The translations under genes and the position numbers were made by a program. Positions 12,406 through 24,105 of a DNA stretch of 64,000 nt are shown here, piece by piece; positions within the stretch are counted from its first letter, which is position 1, and each line of letters starts with the position of its first letter. The notes beneath the pieces are model-generated. The model made no database searches. It saw only the letters and a list, made by a program, of their open reading frames with translations, and was not told the DNA's origin. This stretch comes from Lingula anatina. Its lineage: Eukaryota; Brachiopoda; Lingulata; Lingulida; Lingulidae. The stretch covers positions 361,395 to 425,394 of the forward strand of contig NW_019775397.1 of NCBI RefSeq assembly GCF_001039355.2, given 5' to 3'.

Positions 12406-13879
12406 TTAACCCCAAGGGAGTTTGGTCGATCCAGATGGATCGATCTAAATCTGTGGGAACCCAGTCATACAGTACCCGGGGCAACTCCACAGTCCACTCA
12501 TGAACTGGCAAAGACTGCTCAAAACTTCAACCGCCAAGGTGTGAAGTTTTGGCTCTCGCAGTGCTCTGTAATGTCACAGGTGAAGACTAACGTAATCTCA
12601 GTGTAAATCAAAATGAAAATAAAAGCAACTGAACTCTCTGGCTAGGACCGTCCCGCGCAGGCTTATTAATAAAAGTGACCAAACTTGTATTGATTCTTAG
12701 CTTTCCGGCATAGCACCACGTCACACCACCTGTGAAACGCTTTCAACAGCGTGTCTTCTCTGCGGAATAACTTGCCCAATATGTTTTCTCCAAAATTTGC
12801 ATCGTCACAATAGCTTGAATGGAAATCTCACCAGCTTTTACACATTTGCACGTTTTTTAATGATTTTCTTTTCCTACGGGTTTGCATAAACCAAAACCGC
12901 CCCGACGTGGACCGCATTTGATTCCTTTGTGCTCTGTAACGTCATAGGTGAAGTCAAACTAATACTCAGCATAAAACAAAGTCGCAGTAAAAAAGTAATC
13001 TGTCCGGGAATGTTACGTGTTGGCTTCTCAATCAAGGCCTCGTGTACATCATGTATTCAACGTAGATGAATTTAAGACCAAGTTTCGGGCACTGGCTTTG
13101 CGCGGAATAAAAAACATGTTTACGTCGGTACGTAAGGAAATGTACTGCTTGATCCAACGTCTGCCAACGAAGCCTCCGTTGCTCCGTGGTAATTCCATTG
13201 GCATGGACATAGATAGGCACTTGTTCTTGGGCTCGACTTCCAGACTGTTCAGTGGAGAATTATTTTTTCATGTAATGATTTCTAAAATTTGCGTTTCATT
13301 ACTATAAGAAGTAACTCGTACTCAAGGTAGGTGAGCGGGTCTGTTACGGCGCAGTCGGTAGCGTGCACGCCCGCAAAAAAAAAAAAAACGTTCAAGGCCA
13401 GTCATGGACCATGACAACGGAAAGTCACGAGTTCGATTCCCAAATGTCGCATGTCAGTCCGTCACGACTACCACCTGGCCCGGAATCAGGAAGGCGCGAA
13501 AAACGAATTCAGTCTCTCCTGGGCCCGACAAATTACCTTTTGCATTAGGCAAATTACCTTAAAACGGTATAGTTTAGAATAATTGACCATTGATCTCTAT
13601 TTCTCACCAGCTACTCCACAGATTAAACTTGAATTGAATCAATACCTAAACCGGCATGGCGCCATGCACGTCATACTTCATGTCTTTTCATCAAAAAGCG
13701 CAATTTTTTGGTGGGATTATCAGCAAGAATTGCACCTTGAAAAACGACAGTATATTCGTTCTATCTATAATTACTTTTGAAATGAGTCGGTTCAAGAATT
13801 TAGAAAAAATAAGCAATACTGGAGGCTTGTATGAGACCACATTGCCTCTGTTGAAAAATTCCTTTTGGAGGTATAATAA
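12406..13879 (+). repeat. 1.47 kb duplication, copy 2
   Basis: Second copy of 10945-12404, starting one base after the N. It continues smoothly past 13879 into unique sequence ('attatccttt'), whereas copy 1 stops at the N. It differs by an 18-base insertion near 13545 ('taggcaaattacct' region), a longer poly-A run and a few substitutions. No coding exon was recognised; the matching 94-96 codon frames (11562-11846 and 13017-13307) lack family motifs. Confidence 0.9.
13328..13545 (+). repeat. tRNA-derived SINE candidate (second duplication copy)
   Basis: Same element as at 11867-12078, with a longer internal A-run and 'gccagtcatgg' in place of 'gccatcatgg'. The B-box-like 'gagttcgattcc' is intact. 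Confidence 0.5.
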
Positions 13880-14625
13880 ATTATCCTTTATGTGCAGACC
13901 ACTGGCCGATTATTTAGCATTCACAATACAGCATTTTCGCCTCCTTTATGCGACCACAGCTATGCTTGTGCCTCTTTTCTGTTTCGCTTGATAAGCAACC
14001 TTGCAGTGACCCACCTCCACCGCGTCCTTTGTGCGATTGTTTTAAACATGTTGAAAAATTTGTTTGTCAGACTAACGAACCCCTTGCGTTTGTCTGGGTT
14101 AGGTCATTTTTTCATACGATACTATTTTAACAAACTGAAGCAGTTATAATAAGTGTAGGTCCTTTTCTTACCTTTTAACTCACTAATTATACGTGTGTTA
14201 TTAACGCTAGGATTTATATTATACTTAAATTGGAGATGCACAATTCATTAGAATGTGGAAGTGTAGTGAGTCGGTCGATAAGACAAAAGAGATTTGGAAG
14301 TGGAGCTTGTCAAACAAAGATAAAATTCTACAATTTGTCATCTTGCCCTATATTTCCAATCCGATTGTTCGGGAAAGAGCAACTTGGTACAAGTCAATTA
14401 CAGGGAGCTACATGTATACGGTATACCGCTGGCTGCCTATCAAAAACATTCGGCGCACAGAATTTTCGTTCCTTTGCTGCATAGTAATTTCCTAAGTGTG
14501 GTCGGTCATGAATAGAAATTCCAACAGAAACTATTCAAAGGTGTTACTGAGGACCCATACGAATCCTGCAAATCCATGCACATGAAAAGCGATCTGTGAA
14601 GAAGTGTCGAAATATGTCAATATGC
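13880..14625. other. Intergenic, no gene seen
   Basis: Short overlapping frames (84-111 codons) in several phases have no recognisable motif, no splice context and no relation to neighbouring genes. Confidence 0.5.
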
Positions 14626-17315
14626 ATATTAGACAGAAGTCTTATTTTCACGAACTAGACCACTAAGAACTACATTAACCAACTTCAAGAGTAAATTAGA
14701 TAGGCACAGAACATGACCGATATAATAATAATTTTTTGTAGCGTTTAACCTCAATTTACTTTCCTGGCAAGCAGAATAATGACGCTGTGCTGTTTATTAT
14801 TTGGCTTAATAGCAACACTAAATGTCCGTCATTTATAATATATATGGCTTTATAATAAATTGGCCTGGTGAACTTTCAGACACCGTTGGCGTATGTACAT
14901 ATTCTGATTACTTAGTCTGCCCGTTTCGATGCTGTCGCCAACAGGACCAATCGGACCGTTCAACTGCCAAAGTGTATGTCCGTTTTACTCTAAATTGACT
15001 GAGTAGCTTTATTTTGATTTAAAAGAGGATTTCTCTAAAAACCATCATCATTTTTTTTCTCAAAATTCATTGATATGCTGACCTTTGCGCCATAAGTTGC
15101 AAACCGTTTTAATGTTATTCCATATTTACAGGGCGGCTTTGTATGTTAAAAGATCAGGTACCTTCTGAAAACCAGTATGATCTAGTACCTGCCTCTTAGT
15201 GACGTTGGCCCTATTAAGGAATAATAGAAATAATTGAAGAAGCTACCCGTATTAAGACCCATGATCAATTCATATAGAATATTGTCATCGTTGAATGTTT
15301 GTGTTCAGTTAACAACTTAAAATACTGAAAATGAGCTAGAACCATAATGTGTATCGATGATTACTACGAAAACATTCATATCTCGGCACTTAGGGGTTGA
15401 AACAGGGATAAAGTTCCTGTTATAATATCAAAAAATAATGCTCCTTTGTTAGCTTTGAGCGCATCTAACGGCAGCAGGTGAGGCAACAAGTGTGTAACTT
15501 GACCACAAATGACCAGGCCTCCATTGGAAACCTCACTGAAATGAGTATAATGGAGTGTGGTGTATAAGAACCGAACTTCACTGTATACATTTTACTTTTG
15601 ACAGTTTGTCTTTAAACAACAAATTAGAAAATATTTTAGTGATTTTGGTGATATCCCGCTTATTAAGGAATTAGTATATCATTAGTATATAGATAAAGTT
15701 TGGTCGACTGTAAGTAACTTAATTAAAAACGCCATGGAGAGATTTTGATGAACTGTTAAGGAATGGTCAAAAATTGGCTAGATTTTGGTGGTGACTAATG
15801 AATTTATTTATCAATTAGTTAATTGATTAATAATGAGAATGTGGCTAATTAATCAGTGAATTCAGAGGTAATTTAAGGTAATGATAATTGATTTGGTTTG
15901 ATAATTAATTATCTTGTTGATAAGATGAGGAATGAGCTGCCTGAGTAGTATCCTAGGTAAGCTCAATTTGGTTGTCTGCGCATGTGATTAACTTGGAATT
16001 CACCTTCATGGCATTTTAAAAGCTACGACAGTATGATCATGTTAAAAAACGTCTTTAAATCTTTTTTCAGACTCCCTGTTGTCGCACAGATGGCGTCACC
16101 ACGCTGCCGACGCGTTTTTAGGCAGTTCTCATCCATTTTGATTGTTGGATGTTCGATGCTGATCGTGATGACAGTTTTGAAGATTATAGGCGACAGATCG
16201 CCAGTGTGTAAAGGCAGTGTTCCTGATAAAATCCCAACGAAGCTGAAAAAAGGAGCTTCATTGCCACCCAATGCCCGCCAATTGGGATCCGAAGATAAAT
16301 CTTTGCCAAGGACATCCCAAATAGGAAAGCATCATTATTCTCACGACACAGACACCGTTCTCGACCCAGGGGCAATCAGACCATTCCCTACCCTCCCGTC
16401 TTACCCGCTGAAACCCGGCGGAGCAGGGAGACATTACAACCCCGGTGTACTTTTGTCCTTTTTCCAATCGGAACTCACGGCTGAAGATAAAGAAATCTTT
16501 ACAAATATACTAGGTACCATAGACAGGGTATGCAGGGAGAACAATATCACCTATTTCATGTCTGCGGGCACCTTGCTCGGGTCATACAGACACCATGGTA
16601 TGATTCCATGGGATGTTGATGCCGACATTCATTGCAGCGTCCGCGGTAAGGCAAAACTGACGGAGGCATTTTCAAAACATGCTCCAGACTATGTTGTTCA
16701 TACCCCGCTCCACACCCGCTACCCGGGGTTACTGAAGGTCTATTACAAGTGGTCAAATATCACGGTGGACGAGTGGAAATGGCCAGCAGTCGACATATTC
16801 CTGTACGCGGAAAACCAAACACACATTTGGGATATTCCTCGGAATTTAAGCGGAAACACAGTTCCCAGCTCCAGCAAACTCTACAGGAGATTCGAAAAAA
16901 GAGTCCTGTTTCCTCTTCATAGGCGTCCGTTTGGTAACATCTTTCTCAACGCCCCTCGCGATTCTTTTGCCTATCTTAAGTTGTTTTATGACAGTACAGG
17001 GTGCCTAAAACAACTGCATAGACAATACGCAATACAGATTCCCTGCAAGGAACTGGAGAACGTCGTGCCGTTCGTTTACAGAGAGGGGGTCGCCAATGGA
17101 TCGGGCGTGAAAGAAAAGCTGATGATGGGCGACACGGTGTTACAAGAATTCATTATTGACGAGCCAAGTTACGCCGTAACAAAACGGTATAGTCTGGAGT
17201 TGGTGGAACACAATGAAGACGGACGAGATTCGGCATAAATAAATAAATAAATGACAATGCAAAACATTTTAATTGAATTTTATCAGTCAAGGAGATTACT
17301 TTTGTTCTTTTTACT
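14626..17315 (+). repeat. Segmental duplication, copy B (holds intact LicD-like gene)
   Basis: Direct repeat of 1-3097, about 14.3 kb apart. The exon is most similar, but the upstream ~1.4 kb also aligns in patches, with many indels. Neutral flanks have diverged well beyond the 1.46 kb duplication nearby, so this event is much older. Confidence 0.8.
16090..17238 (+). CDS. LicD-family (fukutin/FKRP-like) type II membrane transferase
   Basis: A single open coding exon of 382 codons from the ATG of 'MASPRC'. A pyrimidine tract ending 'cttttttcag' at 16061-16070 looks like a splice acceptor just upstream, so I prefer this ATG to the upstream ATG at 16033 (401 codons), which would sit in the intron. 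Residues ~14-33 form one hydrophobic segment after a basic N-terminus, giving type II Golgi/ER topology. The LicD block spans ~160-180: 'AGTLLGSYRHHG' then 'IPWDVDADI', with acidic residues in D-x-D-x-D spacing. 'WPAVDIFLY' follows at ~231. Family members transfer phosphocholine or ribitol-phosphate-type groups to glycans; the substrate here is unknown. A broken paralogue lies at 1863-3025. The 3' end converges on the CFAP210-like gene, and 'aataaataaa' directly after the stop may serve as poly-A signal. Confidence 0.85.
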   Translation: MASPRCRRVFRQFSSILIVGCSMLIVMTVLKIIGDRSPVCKGSVPDKIPTKLKKGASLPPNARQLGSEDKSLPRTSQIGKHHYSHDTDTVLDPGAIRPFPTLPSYPLKPGGAGRHYNPGVLLSFFQSELTAEDKEIFTNILGTIDRVCRENNITYFMSAGTLLGSYRHHGMIPWDVDADIHCSVRGKAKLTEAFSKHAPDYVVHTPLHTRYPGLLKVYYKWSNITVDEWKWPAVDIFLYAENQTHIWDIPRNLSGNTVPSSSKLYRRFEKRVLFPLHRRPFGNIFLNAPRDSFAYLKLFYDSTGCLKQLHRQYAIQIPCKELENVVPFVYREGVANGSGVKEKLMMGDTVLQEFIIDEPSYAVTKRYSLELVEHNEDGRDSA

Positions 17316-18063
17316 AACATTCGTTCCATTTTCTTTAGCTATTCAGTTTTTTTCTGTTATACAGCCAAACCTCTGAATATCATAACATTTAAAATTATTT
17401 TAAATCATTAACCATTTTACCGTTGTAACTTAAACAGGTGACAAAAAATTAAATGCCATTCATACTTTATTTACTCTTACGTAATATGTACAGGCTGTAA
17501 ATTTACACGTGCAATATTTACATGTTTTAATAAATTTTATTGGCAGCACTGGCATTTCAGCCAACATCGTCACTCACTGTGTGTACTGACATCAGTTTTG
17601 GCAAATTCTGACCCAAGATTTGGAAATGTACAAAGATATACAAAGTCAGTTTTTGCTTGACAAACGAAAAAGCAGTATTTGCAAGACATAGGTTTACACC
17701 CACTCTTTACGAAACATTTTTGTCAAACTTTCCACAGACTGGGCTAATATGGACAAAGAAGCGGCTGACTCAGAATTTCAACGGAAACCACGCAAGGAAC
17801 AATGACCATTATGCTAATGTTAGTTTACTCACATGACAGTGCGTTTATATATGGGTCAGTAACATACTGATATTTAACTCAGCTATGCGACATTGATGAA
17901 TTGAGATATTTGCCTTCAGAGATGCTGCAATACAATAAAACTGGTATAAATAAAATACTGGAGTGTTTTCTCCTTAAATTCTCAATCAAGTCCCTTAAAC
18001 CCCCTAGACTCCAAATGGTTGAAAAAACATTTTTCAAAAAGGCAACAAAATCGTGTCAAGTGT
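17239..18063. other. Convergent 3' intergenic region
   Basis: AT-rich spacer between the ends of the LicD-like gene (plus) and the CFAP210-like gene (minus). AATAAA-type motifs occur for both strands: after 17238 on plus, and 'tttatt' around 17466 read on minus. No other gene seen. Confidence 0.5.
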
Positions 18064-18775
18064 TTATCTCCACACGAAACCGAGTCTCTTGTTGGTCCGT
18101 CCATCTCCGTATATATTCTTCTTCACCTCCTCGGTTGTCCCTCGTTGGTAGTTGGGCAGCTGGACACCGCTGTGATCCATCGCCATGTAACTGGGGCGGA
18201 TGCCGCCCTTCCCCTCGAAGATGGGCCCCAGTCCCCCGCCGGCGCCGGGCCGGGCCGCCTTGCGGAGAGGGTACACGTTGCGTCCCCCCTGGAGGCAGTG
18301 GTCGATCACCTTCCCGGCGTATTCCTGGAACTGGTCCTCCTCCAGCTTCAGCAGTTCCATGTTTTTGGCGTCTTGCTGGAGCTGTTCCACCTTCACCTCG
18401 TCTTCTTTAAGTTTGCGCTGGCCCTAGAAGTGTGAGATTATGAAATTTAAGTGCATGGTGTTATTTATTTTAAATCAGGGAACTGTTTGATTTGATGTCA
18501 AGGGTACTGCAGGTAATTAATGAATATTGTTTTGAATCGAAACTGCATATTTTTTCAACAACTGTCACTGCTTACTATTTATGGGTAGTCTATTTAATTT
18601 CATTAAATGGATATTTTTTGTCAATTTTGTAAAAATATTTCCAGACTGTTAAATATTCATAAAATAAATAAAATATATATACAAAAAAGATTAAGACTTA
18701 ATAAACTCAAACTTAAAATCTAAAAATAAATCTAACAAAAATAAATAAATAAGTAAATAAATGAAAAAAAAATAT

Positions 18776-18847
<72 letters not shown>

Positions 18848-21800
18848 TTTTAATGTTAAGTACAACTTACAGCTTGCATGAGATGGAAGTCTGCTAGGTG
18901 TTTATTTTCATCAAACTTTCTGCTGTGTTTCATTTCCTCGTTTCTCTGGAACAATTTGTCTGCCTCCTTGCGGATCTGTAGCATTTCCATCTCCCTGGCT
19001 CTCTCTGCTGCCTCCTTTTCTTCTTTCTCTCTCATCTAAAACACAGTTTGTTACATTGTTTAGGGTCAGTTTTTTTCTCTAATAATTCACGTTATACCTG
19101 AAGGAACTCAAAATAAAATAATGCTGGTAATAATAAATAAACAAAATAACAATCAAAATATGTTGTTATGAGTCTTTTCTTTTATATTTATTTCCCAATT
19201 ATTTATCAGGTCTCTAAGATAACTCCAGAATGACTGTAAAAATTTACTCAAGGCTTCAAACTCAGTATTTTAATTGATGAATTTAAAAATGACAAAAGCT
19301 TATGGACATAAATCAGTTTCATTTCACTAAACTATTAAAAAAAATCTAAGCCACACTCTACATATTTTTATAACCCAGAATATAACAGAAATATAAGAAT
19401 ATAATGAAATAATGCTGGCAATTATATACATAAAGAAAATAATAATAATCAATATTCTATTAGGGGCCAATAATGTGACTGCTATTAACTTCAGGAAATA
19501 ATTAGTGTTGCTTTATTTCATGAACAATATAAATACATCCACAAACCTGCTGGTATCTGTGTTCAGCCATCTCGGAAAGCATCCTCCTATTCTTGGCATC
19601 CTTCTCGGCATCCTCCTTTGCAATCTTGGCCTCTCTCTCCTCAGTGGCTTTACGAATCCTCTGATCCTCGTCATCGACCTTCTGTTTCATCTGGGCTGCC
19701 AGACGGTCACGAATCTTCTCCAGTCTCTCTTGCTTCTCACTGAGAGGAAAAATTGATTTGAAATATGATTATACATATCTTCATGGTTGGTTTTCTTGTT
19801 TATCCGATAAACAGGTTGTGTAGTAATATTTATAAGGTCCCATGCCTTGTCAATGGCCTTACAAAGAACATGTAGATAATATATCAGCTAATATGTGGTT
19901 GGTATGAACAATCATTTTGAGTACTTATGATGCTACTGTAAATGCATTATTTTTTTCCATTAATATACAGTAATAAGGTATGTTTTTGTTGAAAAAATTA
20001 AAACTTCAAATTCCCGTTATTTCTTCATTTTGCTTCTTGGGGCTGTTTTTAAAAGTGTAAAGAGGCCAATTATATAAATAAAAAAGGTTTATCACCGCAA
20101 ATGTACATTTTTTTCATACATTTGTAAAGTAAATAAATGATTAAATTTTCTTACTTATGGAGAAGCTTTTCTTTTTCAACTCGCAGCTTCATCATTTTCC
20201 TTTTAGCAGCAGCAAAGATCCTGCACTCCTCATCTTCTTCCTGAATTGAAAAATTTACATGAAATATATAAACAGCACTGGAACAGATAATCACATCTAC
20301 CACATTTGTGTGTGAGAGTGTGCGTGTGCGTTTTTGAATTAATTTTTTGTTGTTGTTGTTGTTTCTATTCATTTTGAAAAAAGGGGTCAATTTCACAAAG
20401 ACTAGAAAGCATAATACAAACACAATTTTTAGGCTTTGAGAATTTTGCCTGGCCTTCATATAATCATCAATGAAAAAAGAGGTTAATTCTACATATTTTA
20501 TTACAAGTGTGTGTGTGTGTGTGTGTGTTAAATAATAGGGGGGAGAAGATGATCAGATAATGCTAATATCTTTTAGCCTAAAGGCATTTTCTATTTCCAA
20601 TTCGGGAGAATGGAGGGGAGGGGAGGGGAGAGAGAGCAGCACACCAAAAATCCATATAATATCATTCACTCCATCTTCACCACCTACCTCTTCAATCTCC
20701 TGTTGTATTTCCCTCATTTTCTTCACATCCTCTATCCTCTTCACATTCTGCTGCATGTTCTGCTTCTGTTCATCTCTCCTGATGTCCTCCAGCCGTTTCT
20801 TCTCCAGGTGGTACTGGATTGCTAGCTTCTTCAGGTCCTCGCCCTCCTTCTTGTCATCCTCCATGGCGATCAGGCGATCCTTTATATGCTCTCGTATTCT
20901 GGAAAAGAAACAAAAGATGCTCAAGAGATACAATGACACCTCAGCCGACTTGGATATGAAATGCTTGCCTTTGGCATGCAGTCAGCAATTTCAATTGTGG
21001 GTTTTCTTTTTTTTTTATTTTGTTTTTGTTTATCTTGAAAGCCAACTTTGCTTAACTTAAATGGGGCTTTGAATTTAAATAAGTGCATACAAACAGTGGA
21101 CACCCCTACCTACTAGTAATTCCTTATTGCTTTATGTATTTTCTAAACATATTCAATTATTTATTTATTTTTTCAATTTTGATGCAGAGTGGGCATTTTC
21201 CAGACAAAAAGTGCAGTTTTTTATATATACGTTACATGTATTACCAGATAAATACACAGCACAGCAATCCTGAACAGACACCATTATAAAACTGTCAATA
21301 AGAACTCACTGTGCTTTCTGAAACTCTGCCACCTCCTCTCTTTCTTGCAGTCTCTGAAGCGCTTTCCTCTGGTCGTCACGGATACCATCTTCATAGTCTT
21401 TTCTCTGTTTGTCCAGCCAATCATTGTCCTTGCCCTCGTATGCCTTCTCCTTCAGCCGTTTTAACTCAAGTTGGGCCTCTCTTTCTTTCAGGACTTCTGT
21501 GAACATCAGCGCACTCTGAGGGTAGAAAATGAAATGATTGTAATTTTACTGGGCATACAAATAAAGGCACTCAAGTGTATCTTCAAATTACATGTACTGC
21601 TCTGAAATCTATTTCATTGTTTATCTTGAAAACCAACTCTACTCAAGTTAAATGGGCCTTTGAAGTTGAATTAAGGCATAAAAATAGCTGACATCCCTAC
21701 CTACTTAATCTTATATTGCTTTATGCATTTTCTAAACATGTTAGTACTGGTTTTTCAGTTCAAGCTTTTGGGTTTTAAAAATATATGGCATTGTTTTATT

Positions 21801-22601
21801 TTCTTTTTAAACTTTGAACAGATTCCTATTTCACTTCATTGAAAATCACATTTTATGTATAATGTCAGTAAACTTTGCTGCTCTTACATGGAATCCCTTC
21901 ACTCTGTCTGTCTGGTAATACTGCAGGGTCTTTGCCTTTTCAATAGCTTCTTTTCTCTTCTGAGCCTGAAACTGAGCTTCTTCCAGATCAACCTGTTTTC
22001 TCTCTGCCTCTTCCTTTTCTTCTCTTATTTTCCTTGCCTTAAGTCTCTTCTGTCTGTGACCCTGTTAGATAAAATAAACAAGAATGCATGTACACCCATC
22101 AGAAATGTCTTTAATTTTTTTTCTAAAATTGCTTTTGTATGTAAATATATCATGACATTTTCTAAAAAAATAATTTATGACAAAAATATATAACTACATG
22201 CTTTATTCTCTTATATTTAAAATTATGGATAATTGGTCATTAAAAAACTACTGCATTTTAGAATTGAGGCTTTAATATCCAAGATATTTAATTACACAAA
22301 TTTTTATACAAATAGAATATATTTCCTCAAAGAAAAGAGCTTCAACTTACAGCAATTGTATTTGTCCAATTTTTTACTTTGTCCTTGGACATCTTCTTCA
22401 CGGCTTCTTTCTCCTCTCTCCGCCTTCTCCTCTCCTCAGCCTCAATTTGGCCTCTGTTTAATTGCATGTTAATCCTACCCCAGTCTCCCTGAGTGAGGAC
22501 AGTGACCTGTCGTAGGTCAGTGCCATCAGGCAGTGTCATCATGGGCTGCTGCAAACTCCCAGGAGCAGAGTCAGCTGAAAGATAAAACAATAATTTCACT
22601 C

Positions 22602-22639
<38 letters not shown>

Positions 22640-23196
22640 CTTTTGCATATTGAGTATATAATTAGCAGTTAAAGGTTTTGCATCTGTTCATCAATAGTTT
22701 GATAATATTGTAGTCCTTTTTCCCAGCGACACTTATGCTTTACTTATACATGTTACCCTGTACTCAGTATTTGTAAGTGGTGCCACATTCTAGAATAGCA
22801 TTCGCAGTTTCCATCACAGCATGTAGGGTCGAAAAGTGTGGCAAATATTGAACGTTAGCACTAGTTAGTATATGTAGTGTATGTGAAGTATATTTGATAA
22901 ACTTCCACTGTTCCAGAGATACTGGTACACTCATACCGTCTAAAACTCAATAATTTTATGACAGTTTACTATTGTTAAAACTGTATCATTAGATCAAAGT
23001 CCGCCAGACCCACACTACAACATAACACATTACATACAAGTACTATAACTTATTACAGTACATCACAAATTACACGTACAGTGTGTATATGTTCGAGGTA
23101 TTACTAGTGTATGAGATGACATTATGAGACTGAGGCCTTGTGGTACTCACCTCTTGCTTGTCCTTTTCTTCTTCCATGCAATACTGTCGCTGCCAT
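18064..23196 (-). CDS. CFAP210: Ciliary coiled-coil protein, CFAP210 (CCDC173) family
   Basis: Nine coding exons, each with GT/AG borders and unbroken frame: 23196-23151, 22574-22351, 22061-21888, 21515-21310, 20898-20688, 20240-20155, 19739-19547, 19035-18871 and 18423-18064. They total 554 codons, close to the ~550 residues I recall for human CFAP210. Almost the whole protein is charged coiled coil (TPH-type, rich in E, K, R and Q). Diagnostic stretches are 'VKNWTNTIA', 'KAKTLQYYQTDRVKGFHSAL' and the Gly-rich tail 'GRNVYPLRKAARPGAGGGLG' with 'KRLGFVW' at the end. The family is an inner-junction or microtubule-lumen component of motile axonemes. The first exon is only 46 bp, and the ATG is preceded by an in-frame TAA. 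It is head-to-head with the PHOSPHO-like gene. Other TPH proteins such as CFAP45 are less likely, given the tail motif and the neighbour. Confidence 0.87.
18772..18839. repeat. (AT)n microsatellite in CFAP210 intron 8
   Basis: Nearly pure TA dinucleotide run with one interruption, ending in a T-tract that lies shortly before the donor of exon 8 on the minus strand. Confidence 0.95.
22602..22639. repeat. (ATA)n microsatellite in CFAP210 intron 1
   Basis: About 12 copies of the trinucleotide AAT, directly upstream of the exon 2 acceptor on the minus strand. Confidence 0.95.
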
Positions 23197-23323
23197 TTTA
23201 GCCGCTTAGTACCAAAGACAATTACTAATTGATTTGTTTATTCTATTTTTCTAGTTAATGTTGTATTTAACTGTGTAATTCCGTTGCAATCAGCCTTCAT
23301 CTACCACATAACCCACTTCAATG

Positions 23324-23337
23324 GTTGCCAAGCAAAC
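23324..23337. promoter_or_regulatory. Candidate RFX X-box
   Basis: 'GTTGCCAAGCAAAC' fits the RFX X-box pattern (GTTGCC, 2-base spacer, imperfect inverted half GCAAAC) with one off-consensus position in the second half. It lies 128 bases upstream of the CFAP210-like start codon, the usual range for RFX-controlled cilium genes. Confidence 0.5.
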
Positions 23338-23356
23338 TCTTGTCACTACAACACTC

Positions 23357-23364
23357 TGACGTCA
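23357..23364. promoter_or_regulatory. CRE palindrome TGACGTCA
   Basis: Perfect 8-bp CREB/ATF palindrome in the divergent promoter, 20 bases from the X-box-like site. Such sites are common in bidirectional promoters. Occupancy is not shown. Confidence 0.5.
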
Positions 23365-24105
23365 CAAGCTGCGTATTTTTGATAGGTGGCGCTAAAATTT
23401 TATATGATTTTGAAGAGTTGTGTCTTAGCGCCCTCTTTTCTAGAAATAAATAAGAGAACCAATGTCAAGGTCATAAGAATATTTGATATTTTGACATTTT
23501 TCTTGCAGAAAATGTGGAAATCTGGCCATTTGTCCCACATCAGATTGTAATAATTCTGGAGGAATTAGGTAAGCAGATATGCATGCAGTATGCATTATCT
23601 TTGATATATTCAGATATTGATAAATCTCGGTTGGGCAATTTTAGTAATTTTACGCTCAACAGCCGGCAGATTGCTAGTCTATGCTGCACACATAACGAAT
23701 ACACAACGTCGAAAGTTGATATCATAGACTAGAAATGGTTTGAAATAATATTCCAATTATTTATATTGATATATATAGTTCTCAATTTCGATTTTGACAG
23801 CAAATATTTATGAAATCGGTCTCATTCTTGTGACTCGCCAAGTTTCATTTTATTTCTTAATGAATAAAAATGAGTAAAAACTCAGTCAGGCAAATTAAAT
23901 AAATAAATTTTAATGATACCATGGACATATCGTTGAAAAATTGATTTATTTGTTTTTTTTTACAAAATGTTGATACTGTTTGCACCAATATATATATTTT
24001 CTTAAAACACTTAAAACTTAAAACTGCTGAGGATTTTCTAAAGATGTATTTATTAATGATCACTTGCAATTCATTTACACTAACAGTACTACAATGTTTC
24101 AGGTC

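Larger units (their letters stand above)
23197..23480. promoter_or_regulatory. Shared divergent promoter region, CFAP210 and PHOSPHO
   Basis: Only a few hundred bases separate the CFAP210-like ATG (23196, minus) from the probable 5' untranslated exon of the PHOSPHO-like gene (plus). The strip is less AT-rich than its surroundings and holds the X-box-like and CRE motifs listed separately. Divergent short-spacer promoters usually drive both genes. Exact transcription starts cannot be read from sequence. Confidence 0.6.

Noticed and set aside
17901-18435. Overlapping plus-strand frames rich in Pro/Arg
   Set aside because: Antisense of the GC-rich last exon of the CFAP210-like gene.
20560-21060. 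166-codon plus-strand frame rich in Ser/Phe
   Set aside because: It is the antisense shadow of CFAP210 exon 5 and flanking intron; the minus-strand coiled-coil reading is the supported one.
23514-23732. 72-codon frame upstream of the phosphatase gene
   Set aside because: It overlaps the probable 5' untranslated exon and a strong donor at ~23570; the translation has no motif and would not join the phosphatase frame.
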